DNA from: Acidobacteriota bacterium
GTDB lineage: Bacteria > Acidobacteriota > Blastocatellia > RBC074
Direction of reading: 5' to 3'
NCBI GenBank assembly: GCA_022072205.1
Contig: JAJVID010000055.1
Coordinates: 1 to 50,842 of the forward strand
Length of the DNA stretch: 50,842 nt
Part shown: piece after piece, positions 1-10,389 of the stretch
Numbering within the stretch: the first letter of the stretch is position 1
Layout: each line of letters opens with the position of its first letter
Notes under the pieces: generated by a model
The model's database searches: none
What the model was told of the DNA's origin: nothing
The model's input: only the letters and a program-made list of their open reading frames with translations
Made by a program: the position numbers and the translations under genes

Positions 1-174
1 TTCCTCTACCTCAAATCCTGGGGAATTGGGTCAAGGGGCGAAGTTGATAAAACGGGGATTGAAGGCTAAAGAGCGAAGTGTCGAGTATCGGCTGAACCTG
101 CCGCGCGCATTGTAGCAGGGCTTGTGATGGCGGGACACAGCCAAGTCACTCCGCCGTCACAATTACGAACTGGC
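1..174. other. Non-coding edge of window
   Basis: No reading frame with a plausible start was found here. It lies downstream of the stop of the TIGR03437 protein on the minus strand. I see no clear hairpin with a T-run that would serve as its terminator. Confidence 0.4.
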
Positions 175-3100
175 TTACTTGACGTTGATTTTTACGGTGT
201 TCGCCGTTTTGCCATCCACTGTTAAAACCACGTCCACCTCGCCGCGCCCGGCCAGCGAGCGCGGCAATCGCAGATTGACCTGATCGAGTCCGACGAATCC
301 GCCTTGCGCCCCGGCGAACAGTACCTCGGCGGGCGCCCCGCCAATCTGCGCGCTCACATTCGACAGCGGGCCATGATTGCGCAGCCCCGTGCCGTAAATG
401 ATCAGGAAGACCTGCTCTCCCGGATTGCTCATGTCAATCGGGACGGCGACGAGTTTATTGATCTGCGCATCGTAGCGAACGACCGGCTCGAACGACTGTG
501 ACCCGTCCGGTTTGACGCGCAGTGCGAGCGCGGCGGCCAACCCCAGGCCGCTCGAGTCAGCAGCGAACAGTCCGGGATTGACGGATGTAATCTGAATCGT
601 CCCGGCGGCGGTCGAGGCGCCGTTCCTGAACACAGTGACAAGCGCATTGCCCGGCGCCGCGCCCGGCGGAACCAGGTAATTGATCTGTCCCGGCGAGACG
701 AAAAACAACGGGGCATTTCGTTCGACGCCTGCTGCGTCTTTGACCTTCACGCTCACTCCGGCGAGCGTCGTCGGCAGCGGAATCGTAGTCGCTACCGCAG
801 TCTCAGCCGCGAGGTTCGCGCCGAAGCCTGCGGCGATTGATTCCGCCGCGAGTTTGAAGCCGGTGAAGCTGGCCGCGGAGATCGTTGTGAGGGACGACGC
901 GGGCGCGCAAGACGAACGGCTGAGCATAATCGCCGCCTGGCCGCTGACCGCCGCCGCGTCGGTTGCGCCGTCCTCGTTGAAATCTCCGAAGGCGAAGGAC
1001 GTGGTGAATGATGACAGCGTCGCTATCGAAGCCGGATTGAGCGCGCCGTCGCCCTTGCCCGTCAGGATAGCCAGATTCGTTCCTTGCCCGGCGGCTACGT
1101 CCAAACGGCCATCGCCGTTGAAATCGCCGAGAGCCACCGGGCCGGCGTTCGCGTTTTGCAGCGACGGAGCGTCGAGGCCGTCTTTGGCGCCCAGCATCAC
1201 GTAAAGCCCCGCGCCGGTTGAGCAGGAACTTGCGAATACCAGATCGTCGCGTCCGTCGCCGTTCAAATCGCCCGCAAACATCGCGCCGGGCAGAAGCGTC
1301 GTGTTGATCGTCCGCGTCCTGCCGAAGCCGCCCTTGCCGTCGCCGAACAGCAGCAGCAGCTTTTTCACGCGCACGAAGCATCCCTGATCGCTCGCCGAAA
1401 CAACGACGAGGTCCGCCGCGCCGTCGCCGTCGAAATCTCCGGCGGTGAATCGCGCCGAGGCGAATTCCGAAGCGAGTCCCGAAGTCCGCTCGGTGAAATT
1501 GCCCGCGCCGTCGCCCGCGAATAACGAAAGGCCGCCGGAGGAGCCTTTGACAACGATGTCCGCCGCGCCGTCGCCGTTGAAGTCCTCGACCGTCATCGCC
1601 AATGGCGAACCGCCGGTCGCGAACGATTTCGTTTGAAGAAAGCGGCCCGCGCCGTCGTTGATCAACAAAGTCACTCTGCCGAGGTACGGGCTGAGCGTGG
1701 CCAGATCGGGCTTGCCGTCGCGCGTGAAATCGCGGACGGCGATAATGTTCGATAAATCAGCCGTCCTGTAACCAACGGGCGCGCCAAAACCCCCTCTGCC
1801 ATTGCCGAAAAGTATGCTGACCTTGTCCTGGCTGTAGGCGACGGCCAGGTCTGTGACGCCGTCGCCGTTGAAATCAGCCGTCTTCGCGCCGAAGGTGGAA
1901 AAAGAAAGCATGTCCTCGCCGGGAAATTTGACGCCGAAAGGGAAATTGCGCGGCGCGTCGAATTCGCCGTTCAGGTTCGCCACCATCACGGTCAGGCTGA
2001 ACATATTTTGCGAGGCGTTCGGCGGGTTGCCGATGACGAATAGATCGGGGCGCCCGTCGCGGTTGTAATCTCCGGCTTCGGCCTCGGCGAAAGGCGCAAA
2101 CCCCGAAACGCCAGCCATCCCGTTCAGGTAGCTGACCGGCGGATCGAATTCGCCGCCGCCGCGACTGAAAAGCATCGTCGTGGCGCCCGCGTCGGCGAAG
2201 GCCGCGTCGGTTTTGCCGTCGCCGTTGAAATCTTCGGCGACGACCGACACGCCGCTCGCGCCCGCAATGTTGCGCGGCGCGGTCAGATTACCGTTGGTGT
2301 CGGCGAACAGCGCATTGCCGTTGCTGAGCATCACGTCCGCCCGGCGGTCGTTGTTGAAATCGCCGAGCGCCATCCCGCGAATCGAGCCGGTGAAAAAATT
2401 GAAAGTTGACAGCTCGGTGAATTTGCCCGCGCCGTCGCCTTTCATCGTTATCAGAGAACCCACGAATCCCAGCAGCGCCACGTCGAGTTTGCCGTCATTG
2501 TTGAAATCGCCCGCTCCCATTCGCGCCAGACCTTGAGCCGAGATCGAGACGCTGGAATTGATCGCCGCTCCGAATCGCCCCGCGCCGTCGCCGGGCAATA
2601 CCGCGACGTTCTGATTCTGCGGAACGGGGCCGGGGTTTCCATTCGGACTGCCGGTGGCGACGGCCAGATCAATTTTGCCGTCGTTGTTGAAATCGCCGAT
2701 TACCGCCCAGGTCGGACTCGGCCCGACGCTGAAAGTGTCGGGCGGCGAAAAACCGCCGCTCGCGCTGCTGAGCAGGACTGTCATCCGCCCGTTGTTTCCG
2801 TCCGGGTCGGAGCCTGTCAGGACGAGATCGGCTCTGCCGTCGCCGTTGAGATCGCCCGAATGAATCGTCCTGACAGCGCCATTCGATGAGCCTGTGAAGA
2901 TGTTCAGCGGCGCGCCGAAACCGCCGTTATTGTTGGCCATCGCCACGGTCACGCGCGGCGCCTGATCCGGATTGGCGATGAGGAACGCCAGATCGGGTCT
3001 GCCGTCAGAATTGAAATCTCCGAGCGCGAAGCGCGCGCTGGCTTCGCCCTGCGGCAAAGGCGTCATTGAGATGGTTCTGAATTCGGCGCCGGCGCAAGGG

Positions 3101-4341
3101 TTGAATTCCTGCAAGACGGTGAAAGTAGCGCCCGCGGCGGTCAGCGTCCCGCTGCGCGAACCAACTGTCGGCGCCACGCTGAATGTCACTGCGCCGTTGC
3201 CCGCGCCGCTCCCGGCCGATGTGATCGTGATCCAGGGCGCGTTGCTGCGCGCCGTCCACGGGCACCGCTGGTCGTTGCACGTCACCGTCATGCTGCCCGG
3301 TCCGCCCGTAGCCGGGAATGATTGTTTGAACGGAGCGAGGCCGAAGGCGCAGCCCGTCGCCGTGAAATTCAATTGCCGATCCGACGCCAAATTGTTGACC
3401 GATTGGCTGGCGGGCGTGAAGACGTAGCCTGGAAGCGAGGGCGTGACAGTGTACGCGCCGCCCAAAGTCAGATTCGCAAATTGATAACCGCCATCGCCGC
3501 GCGTCGTCGCCGTCGCGCTGCTCGCTCCGCTCAAAGCCACAGTCACGCCGCCGACCGCCGAGCCGTCGCCGGCCGCCACTCGCCCGAAGATCGAAGAGCC
3601 GTCGCCCACAACCGTATCCTGCTCGGCTGAATTGTTGGCAGTATTCGGATCGCTCGTGACGCTGATGACGGAGGCGCGGTTTTTGATCGAACCGGCGGCG
3701 GTCGGAGTGACCACGATGGCGACAGTGGCCGAAGCGTTGATCGGCAGATTACCGAGGTCGCAGGTGACAGTCGCGCCGCCGCTGCAAGTCCCCTGGCTGG
3801 ATGTAACCGAAACCGGATTGACGCCCGGCGGCAACGTGTCGGTCATTGTCACGCCAAGCGCGGCGTCGGTTCCGCCATTTGTCACCGTCGCCGTGTAAGT
3901 CAGATTTTGATTGACCATCACCGGATCAGGCAGGTCTGTCATGGCCAACGCCAGATCGGCGTTCGGGCTGAATTTGACCAGGAGCGCGTCGGCGCTCCGC
4001 AAGGGCTGCGGAGTCGCATTGACCGCAGGATAGTTCGTCGAGGCCGTGCCGCCAGCGACGTAAACATTCCCGCGCTGATCAATCGCGATTCCGTTCGCGC
4101 GATCAATCCCCCCGCCGCCGAGGTAGGTGGCCCAGGTCGCCTTGCCGCCGACAGCGTCGAAGCCGATCACGAAGGCGTCGGTTCCACCGGTTCCGCCGGT
4201 CAGGTTCAGCTTCGTTTGCGTCGCGTTGATGAGCGGGAAGAAATCAGCCGATCCTGTCACGCCAGTCACGAACGGATTCCCGGCGGGATCGAGCGCGACC
4301 CCCAACGCCTCATCCGAATTGCTCCCGCCGAACGAAACAGA
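175..4341 (-). pseudogene. Distal part of an amber-split surface protein (DUF11, BACON, FG-GAP, TIGR03437)
   Basis: This frame continues, codon for codon, the gene at 4342-7044 after a TAG stop. Taken alone it could only start at a TTG (4305-4303), giving 1376 residues without a signal peptide. It opens in the middle of SBBP-type propeller repeats. Next come a DUF11-like Ig fold (about residues 115-232), a carboxypeptidase-regulatory-like domain (about 240-316), a BACON-like domain containing NAPWITITSAGSG (about 320-400), a long run of FG-GAP/VCBS repeats with motifs such as [10 protein letters not shown] (about 410-1130), and a TIGR03437 C-terminal domain (last ~230 residues, with [13 protein letters not shown] and GLDQVNLRLPRSLAGRGEVD). 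The FG-GAP Asp/Asn loops are the type that bind calcium in integrin-like propellers. An extracellular adhesive or scaffold role is inference. Without readthrough this half would have no export signal. Confidence 0.8.
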
Positions 4342-4344
4342 CTA
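4342..4344 (-). other. In-frame amber codon (TAG) replacing an expected Trp codon
   Basis: The minus-strand frame reads ...ADGSSLA-TAG-SVSFGGSNSDEALG.... Parallel repeats in the same protein read GAALVWSTYLGG, GSALSWLTYLGG and GSALVWSSLAGG, so Trp (TGG) is expected at exactly this position. A single G-to-A change explains the stop. From the ATG at 7044 it is codon 901. Confidence 0.9.
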
Positions 4345-7044
4345 GGCCAGCGACGAGCCGTCCGCGCGAACTTTGTGAATGTAAGCATCCCGCTGGCCGC
4401 CGAACAGAGCCGACGAGCCGACGACGTAAGCTTCGCTGGACGCGTTGACTGCGATGTCATAGCCGATCTCGTTTTCGACGCCGCCCAGATAGGTTGACCA
4501 GACCAGCGCCGCGCCCGCCGGATCGAGCTTCGCCGCGAAAGCGTCGGTCGAGCCGCCGCCGAAATTCTGTATCTGACCGGCTACGGGGAAATTGGATGAC
4601 GAAGTTGAACCGGCGATGTATGAATTGCCGTCGCGGTCTATCGCGATTGCCGCGCCGTCTTCACTCAACGCGCCGCCGAGGTATGTCAGCCAACTCAGCG
4701 CCGATCCGCCGGCGTTGAGCTTTGCGACGAAGGCGTCCGCGCCACTGACGGTTCCGGCGTAAACGTTTGCGACGTTGTTGCGGTCAACGGCCAGCGACAA
4801 GACCAAAGGATTATTCAACCCGCTGTTCGCAAGGCTCCAGTTCGCGCCGCCATCCGCGCTTTTGTAAATCCCGGTAGAGCCTGCGGCGTAGACCGTTTGC
4901 GCGGATCCTACGGCCAGCGCGTTGATCAGCGTGACCTGATTGCCGTCTCCGATCCCGGCGTCGCCGCGGCTCCAGGTCATTCCGCCGTTGGTTGATTTGT
5001 AGACGCTGCCGGTGTTGTTCAGCCCGGCGTAAATCGTCGCCGTCTGAGCCGGGTCAATCGCCAGCGCGCGAATGCCGGGGATGGAGTTGGAATTGCTGAA
5101 GCCGCCGAGCGACGCCCCGGCGAGAGCCAGCGACCAGTTGGCGCCCGCGTCCGCCGATTTGAAGACGCCGCGATCAGTCCCGGCGAAAAGCGAAGCCGGG
5201 TTGTTCGGATAGGCGATCAGCCGCGTCACTCTGACAGAGATGCTTTGCGTGCCGAAAATGAAAGACGGCGTCCAGTTTTCGCCGCCGTCCACGCTCTTGA
5301 AAGCGGCCTTTTCCGTTCCCACATAAACCGTCGCGGGCGTCTGCGCGTCAACCAGCGCGGAGTAAACGGAGTTGCTGCCGAAGAAATTTTGAGGGCTTGC
5401 CTTGAAAGTGAAACTCTCGCCGCCGTTGACGCTCCTGGCCAATTGCCCCTGAGCCGCCACGTAGATCGTCGCGGCATTTCGCGGATCAACCGCCACGTCG
5501 TAAGCCACGCCGGTGAAGGCCGTCGCGCGCCACCTGCCGCCGCCGTCCACGCTTTTGTACACGCCCAAATCCGTCGCGGCGTAAATCACGTTCGGATTCG
5601 ACGGGTCAATCGTCAACCCGTAAGTCGTCGTTCCCGCCACCCCGGCGCCGGGGTTCCACGCGCCGCCCGAATCTGAGCTTCGGTAAACGGAACTGCCGCC
5701 GCGCGAAGTCTGAAACCCGTTCGCGGGCAGATCGGTCGAAGTCGTCCGCCCGGCCACATAGACATTGCCCGCGCCGTCAACCGCCAGATCGTTGGCGACG
5801 TCCACGCCGTCTCCGCCAGCGAGCGAAGACCAGACGAGCGCCGAACCGTTCGCGTTGAGCCTGGTCACGAAGCCGTCGGAGAAGCCTTTGAATGAAGTTT
5901 GGGACGTGCCCGGCGTCGTCGGAAAATCGGTCGAGGTCGTCACGCCCGCGACGTATGCGGCGCCCGCCGCGTCAACCGCGACCGAGAGCGCCTGATCATT
6001 GCCGCCGCCGCCCAGGTAAGTCGCGTAAACAACCTGCCGTCCATCGGGCGAGAGCTTCAAGACGAAGGCGTCGGTGAGCGCGGCTTTGTTCTGCTGAATC
6101 GAATTGGCGACAGGGAAGTCAACCGAGACAGTCGCCCCGGCGATGTAAACAGCGCCGTCCTTGTCAACCGCCACGTTCCGGGCTTCGTCCGCGTCGGCCC
6201 CGCCGAACCACGTCGCCAGCGTGATCGCCGGATCAATCACCAGTTCACGGTTTTTGTCGTATTCGCCGAGTCGGAACTCAACCTGCCCGGCGCCGTTGAC
6301 GCGGTAATCGCAGGCGACTGCTTCGCGGCCACTGTCCGAAACCTGCCAGGCCGCGGGCCGCAGCAAACGCAGGCCGCCCGCGCCAGTCCGCAATTCCAGC
6401 GCGCCTTCTTTATCAACGCCCATTCCGCTCGCGCCTGAAAATTCCAGCCTGATCTTGCGCGGGTCGGCGCCGGGCGCGACGATGAAATCGTGTTCGAGCA
6501 GCCGCTGATTGCCGTACCACACGACATCTATCCCCGGCCACACGGCGCGCTGCTTCACCCTGCCGAAGTTCACGACGCCCACGCGCCACCGCGCCGGATC
6601 GCCGCCGATGAAGTAATTGCTCGCGCTCGCCATTTTTTCCATACCGAAAAGCCGCGCATCGGTGGCGGCGTTCACAAACTTCATCCTGACGGTTTCATGC
6701 CGTTCCGGCATTTCCGGCGGTCTCAATTTGATCGCAGCTTCGTTGGCGGACAGGAAGAGCGTGTAGCCGCTGTTGCGCGAGATGAATTTCACCCGCGCGC
6801 CGGCCTGCCCCTGATTGGCTTCAAAGCGCAACGGCGACCGTCCGAAAGCCTCAATCGCCCGCGAGCGCGTCGCCGCGCCGTGTTGACTGGCGCTGGCGGT
6901 TGCCCCGGCTCCTGCTGCCGGAGCCGCACGATTCAAAGCGGAATGACCGAGGCTCCACGCGGCGGAATGTTTCAATCCGAAAGCGGCGGCTGTTAGCAGT
7001 ATGGCCACGAAAGCCATTCGCGCGCGGCGGTTGGTAAAAGTCAT
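4342..7044 (-). CDS. N-terminal part of exported SBBP/BNR repeat protein (DUF7948), cut short by TAG
   Basis: This encodes a 900-residue exported protein. I start it at the ATG at 7044 because GGGAGG lies about eight bases upstream. An earlier in-frame ATG at 7068 overlaps the previous stop as ATGA. A hydrophobic stretch (MAFVAILLTAAAFGL) acts as signal peptide or anchor. About residues 55-260 match the DUF7948-type domain that precedes SBBP propellers (FEANQGQA, WPGIDVVWYGN, LEHDFIVAPGADP). SBBP repeats follow (TYLGGGGNDQA, DAAGAAYVAGVT). About residues 440-740 form a second propeller of sortilin/BNR or Ycf48-like repeats (VYKSVDGGGRW, IYKSADGGANW, IYAG). Two more SBBP repeats end at the TAG. 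With readthrough the product would be 2289 residues. It belongs to the minus-strand array of TIGR03437 proteins. A surface or secreted role is inferred. Confidence 0.85.
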   Translation of the reverse strand: MTFTNRRARMAFVAILLTAAAFGLKHSAAWSLGHSALNRAAPAAGAGATASASQHGAATRSRAIEAFGRSPLRFEANQGQAGARVKFISRNSGYTLFLSANEAAIKLRPPEMPERHETVRMKFVNAATDARLFGMEKMASASNYFIGGDPARWRVGVVNFGRVKQRAVWPGIDVVWYGNQRLLEHDFIVAPGADPRKIRLEFSGASGMGVDKEGALELRTGAGGLRLLRPAAWQVSDSGREAVACDYRVNGAGQVEFRLGEYDKNRELVIDPAITLATWFGGADADEARNVAVDKDGAVYIAGATVSVDFPVANSIQQNKAALTDAFVLKLSPDGRQVVYATYLGGGGNDQALSVAVDAAGAAYVAGVTTSTDFPTTPGTSQTSFKGFSDGFVTRLNANGSALVWSSLAGGDGVDVANDLAVDGAGNVYVAGRTTSTDLPANGFQTSRGGSSVYRSSDSGGAWNPGAGVAGTTTYGLTIDPSNPNVIYAATDLGVYKSVDGGGRWRATAFTGVAYDVAVDPRNAATIYVAAQGQLARSVNGGESFTFKASPQNFFGSNSVYSALVDAQTPATVYVGTEKAAFKSVDGGENWTPSFIFGTQSISVRVTRLIAYPNNPASLFAGTDRGVFKSADAGANWSLALAGASLGGFSNSNSIPGIRALAIDPAQTATIYAGLNNTGSVYKSTNGGMTWSRGDAGIGDGNQVTLINALAVGSAQTVYAAGSTGIYKSADGGANWSLANSGLNNPLVLSLAVDRNNVANVYAGTVSGADAFVAKLNAGGSALSWLTYLGGALSEDGAAIAIDRDGNSYIAGSTSSSNFPVAGQIQNFGGGSTDAFAAKLDPAGAALVWSTYLGGVENEIGYDIAVNASSEAYVVGSSALFGGQRDAYIHKVRADGSSLA

Positions 7045-7064
7045 CGGCTTTTCCTCCCATCGAA

Positions 7065-10000
7065 TCATTTGATATTGACCTTCACGGCGTTGGCTGTTTT
7101 CCCGTCCGCCGTAAAAACGACATCCACTTCGCCGCGACCGGCCAGCGAGCGCGGCAATCGCAGATTGATCTGATCGAGTCCGACGAAACCGTCTTGCGAT
7201 CCGGCGAACAAGACCTCGGCGTTCTCGCCGCCGATATTCGCGTTGACGGCTGAAAGCGCGCTGCGATGGCGTAGCCCCGTGCCGAAGAGAATCAGGAAGA
7301 CCTGATCGGTTGGCGGGCCGAGATCAATCGGACGCGCGACGAATCGGTTTTGAGTCTGATCGTAGCTTGCAACCGGTTCGTAGCTTTGCGCGCCGTCGCC
7401 TTTGATTCGCAGAACGGTCGCCGCCGGGTAACCTGCCCCGCTGGCGTCGGCGGAAAACAGAGCAGGGTTGACCGGCGTGACATCAATCACGCCTGTCGCA
7501 ACTGCGGCGCCGCCTTTGACGACACTGATGACCGCTGTTCCGCGCGATGCGCCGGGCGGAATCTGGAAATTGATCTGGCCGGGAGAGGCGAAGAACAGCG
7601 GCGCCGGGTGTTCCGCGTTCGCGCTGTCTTTGATCTTGACGCCGGCGCCCGCCAACTCGGTTGGCAAAGGCAGACCGGTCGCGGCCTGCGTCTGGCTGGT
7701 CAAATTGGCGCCGAAGAGCGCAGCAATTGATTCAGGGGCGAGCTTGACGCCGCTGTAACTGGCCGCTGATACGGCCAGAGCGCCGTCAGGGGCCAGGCAT
7801 CGGCTCAAATTGAGCAACGGGAAGATGTGGCTCTTCCCGCCAAGAATATGGGAAACGACGATGTCTGTGGTTCCGTCGCCGTTGATGTCGCCAAGCGAGG
7901 CGTTAGAGTAGCTGTTGAGTCGGATCGAGTCGTTGAAGCTCCCATCGCCTTTGTTGATCAGGACGAGCAGGCCCGAAGATGCGACGATGTCCGGTTTACC
8001 ATCGCCGTTGATGTCGCCGATCAGAATATTGCCCCCCTCGCCTGAAGCGTAATTGACCGCTGGAGTAAACCCGCCATTCTGGTCTGCGAGCGCAACCGCG
8101 ACGCCATTTCCTTCCACATTGCGGCAATGGGTTGAAATCAAATCCGCGCGGCCATCGCCGTTGAGGTCAGCCGCCACAAGTGTTTTGGGATTGGCGGCCA
8201 ACGTGACCGCGCTTGTTTGCGCCAGGCCTCCGCGACCGTCGCCGGATAAGATGAATACGGTTCCGTTCTCCGAGTCGCAATTGAACTGCCGCCAGGTGGC
8301 CAGATCGGTGTTTCCGTCTCCATTGAAATCGCCGGTGGTGAACGTTTGGATAAGATTGACCGGAATGCGGTCGGTCAGCGTCGTGAATGTTCCGTCGCCG
8401 ACGCCAGCGAATATTTTCAGGCTTGGGTCGCGGTCGTTGTTGACCACCAGATCGAGTTTGCCATCGTTGTTGAAATCGGCGAGGGCGACATTGGAGAGCG
8501 TCTGGCTGGGCGCGATCTGTTGCCCTGGCGAAAAGGCTCCGGCGCCGCTGTTGATCCAAACCTTCACGACATTCGAAGCGGAGCCGAGCTGAGCGGCGAT
8601 CACGAGATCGGGCTTGCCGTCGCCATTGACGTCGCCGATGGCGTAACTGACGAAAGAACCTTGTTGATTGACCACAGGAGCGCCGAACCCGCCGGCGCCG
8701 TCGCCCAACGCCACGGCGAAACCGCTGTTGCCAGGATCGAGCGCATAGGACATCAGCAGGTCAGGCGCGTCATCGCCATTCAAATCCTTCAGGGCGAATG
8801 CGTTCACGGTAAGATTCACAGCTTGGCCCTGCGGCGTGGCGAAGCCGGTGTTTCTGGAGCCGGGCACGACGACAAAACCGATGACCGGATTTGACTCGTT
8901 GCGAACTGTCGTGGTTAGGAACAAATCCATAAGCCCGTCACGATTGAAATCCAGGCTGAGCGCAGTGTTTGGCCGTTTGTTATCAGCGGCCGAAGTAAAC
9001 CGCAGCGGCCCGGCGAAATTGCCGTTGCCCAGGCCTCGAAGCAGAGTGAGGTCGAACGCAGAAGTCAGTGCGATGTCCGTTCGTCCATCACCGTTGAAAT
9101 CACCGAGGAAGATTGAGCCGGATTGATCGCGCAGAGGCATCACGGCTTCAGCGAACCCGCCCGCGCCGTTACCAGGCGTGATTGAAAGCCCTTTGCTGCT
9201 GGTCACCACTACATCCAGCTTGCCGTCTCCGTTCGCATCGCCGAGAGCCAGATCTTCCGGCGACACTACGCCTGTCACGGTTTTGTCAACGAAACTGACT
9301 GTCGAACCGCGTCCGAATCCGCCGGTTCCGTCGCCGGGCAGGAAGAGAAATTGGAACGACCCGTTGATCAGAGAGATCAAGTCCGTCTTGCCGTCGCCAT
9401 TGAAATCTCCGGCGCTGAGCATCAGTCCGCGGCCGCTGGTTTCGGCGGGAGTGTGGATCAACGGCGGATTGAATCCGCCCGCGCCGTTTCCGATCAATAT
9501 CGAGAGCCTGGCTGAGTATTCTTCGCAGAAGACGATGTCGGGGTTGCGATCATTGTTCAGATCGGCGATGACCGTCTGCCTGGGCGTGCCTGGGTAGACT
9601 GGTGGAGACGATGAGAGGTCGGATGACATCGGCGCTCCGAAACCGCCAGAGCCGTTGCCCAACAGAACGGAGACTTTATTCGATGACGGGCTAACGATGA
9701 GCAGATCCAGTTTGCCGTCGCGGTTGAAATCAGCAGGCTTAATCGCTGTTACATTTTGAGGGGTGAAGTTGAGCGGAATGGGCTGCGGGGCGCCGAAGCC
9801 TCCCGCGCCGGCGCCCGGCGCGAAGGCAAGAACGTATTGATCCGTGTAGGCGAGCGTAATTACATCGAACCTGCCGTCACCGTTGAAATCTCCGATTGCG
9901 AATTGGAGCAGGCCGCGCGTGGGCGCCATCGGCGTCGGGAGCGCAAAGCCCGGTGTGGCGCAGGGATTGACTGATTGCCAGATGGTGAATGTTCTGCCGG

Positions 10001-10322
10001 CGACGGTCAGTGTTCCGCTGCGTGGACCGATTGCCGGAGCGACAGTGAAATTCACCGAGCCATTGCCTGTTCCGCTCGACGCCGAAGTGATCGTGATCCA
10101 GGGAGCGTTGCTGAGCGCCGTCCACGAGCATTGCGGCTCGGAACTGTTGATCGTCACATTGCCCGCGCCGCCGGTGGCCGGGAAGGATTGATTGAGCGGA
10201 GTGATCGTGAGTTGGCAGGCCGCTGAACCGCCCTCCACGAATGCGGCATGAGACGCGAGCAGTGTTGTCGTTGACAAACAGATCGTCAGAAGAACGCACA
10301 GACGGAATAACTTTGATTTCAC
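7065..10322 (-). CDS. Exported FG-GAP repeat protein with BACON and TIGR03437 domains
   Basis: The product is 1085 residues. The start is the GTG at 10322, since GGAGG sits seven bases before it and the resulting N-terminus is a classic signal peptide (KSKLFRLCVLLTICLSTTTL, then ASHA). A longer frame to 10448 has no such support. Domain order: signal peptide (1-~28), BACON-like domain (about 35-115; SWTALSNAPWITITSASSG), twelve or more FG-GAP/VCBS repeats (about 120-840; [30 protein letters not shown]), and TIGR03437 (about 850-1085; SPGQINFQIPPGASRG, LPRSLAGRGEVD). The repeats predict a calcium-binding beta-propeller on the cell surface or outside. Its substrate is unknown. Its stop lies 20 bases before the start of the next array member, and its start lies 67 bases after the upstream one, so co-transcription is likely. 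Confidence 0.9.
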   Translation of the reverse strand: MKSKLFRLCVLLTICLSTTTLLASHAAFVEGGSAACQLTITPLNQSFPATGGAGNVTINSSEPQCSWTALSNAPWITITSASSGTGNGSVNFTVAPAIGPRSGTLTVAGRTFTIWQSVNPCATPGFALPTPMAPTRGLLQFAIGDFNGDGRFDVITLAYTDQYVLAFAPGAGAGGFGAPQPIPLNFTPQNVTAIKPADFNRDGKLDLLIVSPSSNKVSVLLGNGSGGFGAPMSSDLSSSPPVYPGTPRQTVIADLNNDRNPDIVFCEEYSARLSILIGNGAGGFNPPLIHTPAETSGRGLMLSAGDFNGDGKTDLISLINGSFQFLFLPGDGTGGFGRGSTVSFVDKTVTGVVSPEDLALGDANGDGKLDVVVTSSKGLSITPGNGAGGFAEAVMPLRDQSGSIFLGDFNGDGRTDIALTSAFDLTLLRGLGNGNFAGPLRFTSAADNKRPNTALSLDFNRDGLMDLFLTTTVRNESNPVIGFVVVPGSRNTGFATPQGQAVNLTVNAFALKDLNGDDAPDLLMSYALDPGNSGFAVALGDGAGGFGAPVVNQQGSFVSYAIGDVNGDGKPDLVIAAQLGSASNVVKVWINSGAGAFSPGQQIAPSQTLSNVALADFNNDGKLDLVVNNDRDPSLKIFAGVGDGTFTTLTDRIPVNLIQTFTTGDFNGDGNTDLATWRQFNCDSENGTVFILSGDGRGGLAQTSAVTLAANPKTLVAADLNGDGRADLISTHCRNVEGNGVAVALADQNGGFTPAVNYASGEGGNILIGDINGDGKPDIVASSGLLVLINKGDGSFNDSIRLNSYSNASLGDINGDGTTDIVVSHILGGKSHIFPLLNLSRCLAPDGALAVSAASYSGVKLAPESIAALFGANLTSQTQAATGLPLPTELAGAGVKIKDSANAEHPAPLFFASPGQINFQIPPGASRGTAVISVVKGGAAVATGVIDVTPVNPALFSADASGAGYPAATVLRIKGDGAQSYEPVASYDQTQNRFVARPIDLGPPTDQVFLILFGTGLRHRSALSAVNANIGGENAEVLFAGSQDGFVGLDQINLRLPRSLAGRGEVDVVFTADGKTANAVKVNIK

Positions 10323-10389
10323 GAATTCCTCCAGATGAAAGTGTGACCGGGCCGTGGCCAAAAGCTTGAATGAGAAAGTACGTTTGCGT

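Larger units (their letters stand above)
251..7187. repeat. Near-identical 47-bp segments at 251-297 and 7141-7187 (pair)
   Basis: The DNA encoding the TIGR03437 tail is almost the same in two array members. Positions 251-297 and 7141-7187 differ at only one base. A third, more diverged copy lies near 10468-10512. Further similarity exists in the BACON segments (around 3220 and 10088). The spans are direct repeats in the same orientation, so recombination or gene conversion between them is possible. Confidence 0.85.

Noticed and set aside
2200-2700. Regularly spaced GCCGTCGCCGTTGAAATC-type motif as a regulatory repeat
   Set aside because: The spacing follows the FG-GAP repeats and the motif is the complement of codons for Asp-Phe-Asn-Gly-Asp-Gly, so protein repeats explain it.
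175-4305. Independent gene starting at TTG 4305
   Set aside because: The start would fall in the middle of an SBBP repeat, gives no signal peptide for an obviously exported architecture, and the frame continues upstream without a break except the single TAG.
4342-4344. TAG read as pyrrolysine
   Set aside because: Trp fits the aligned repeats at this position, and no pyrrolysine genes or methylamine methyltransferase context is seen. A nonsense change or ordinary suppression is simpler.
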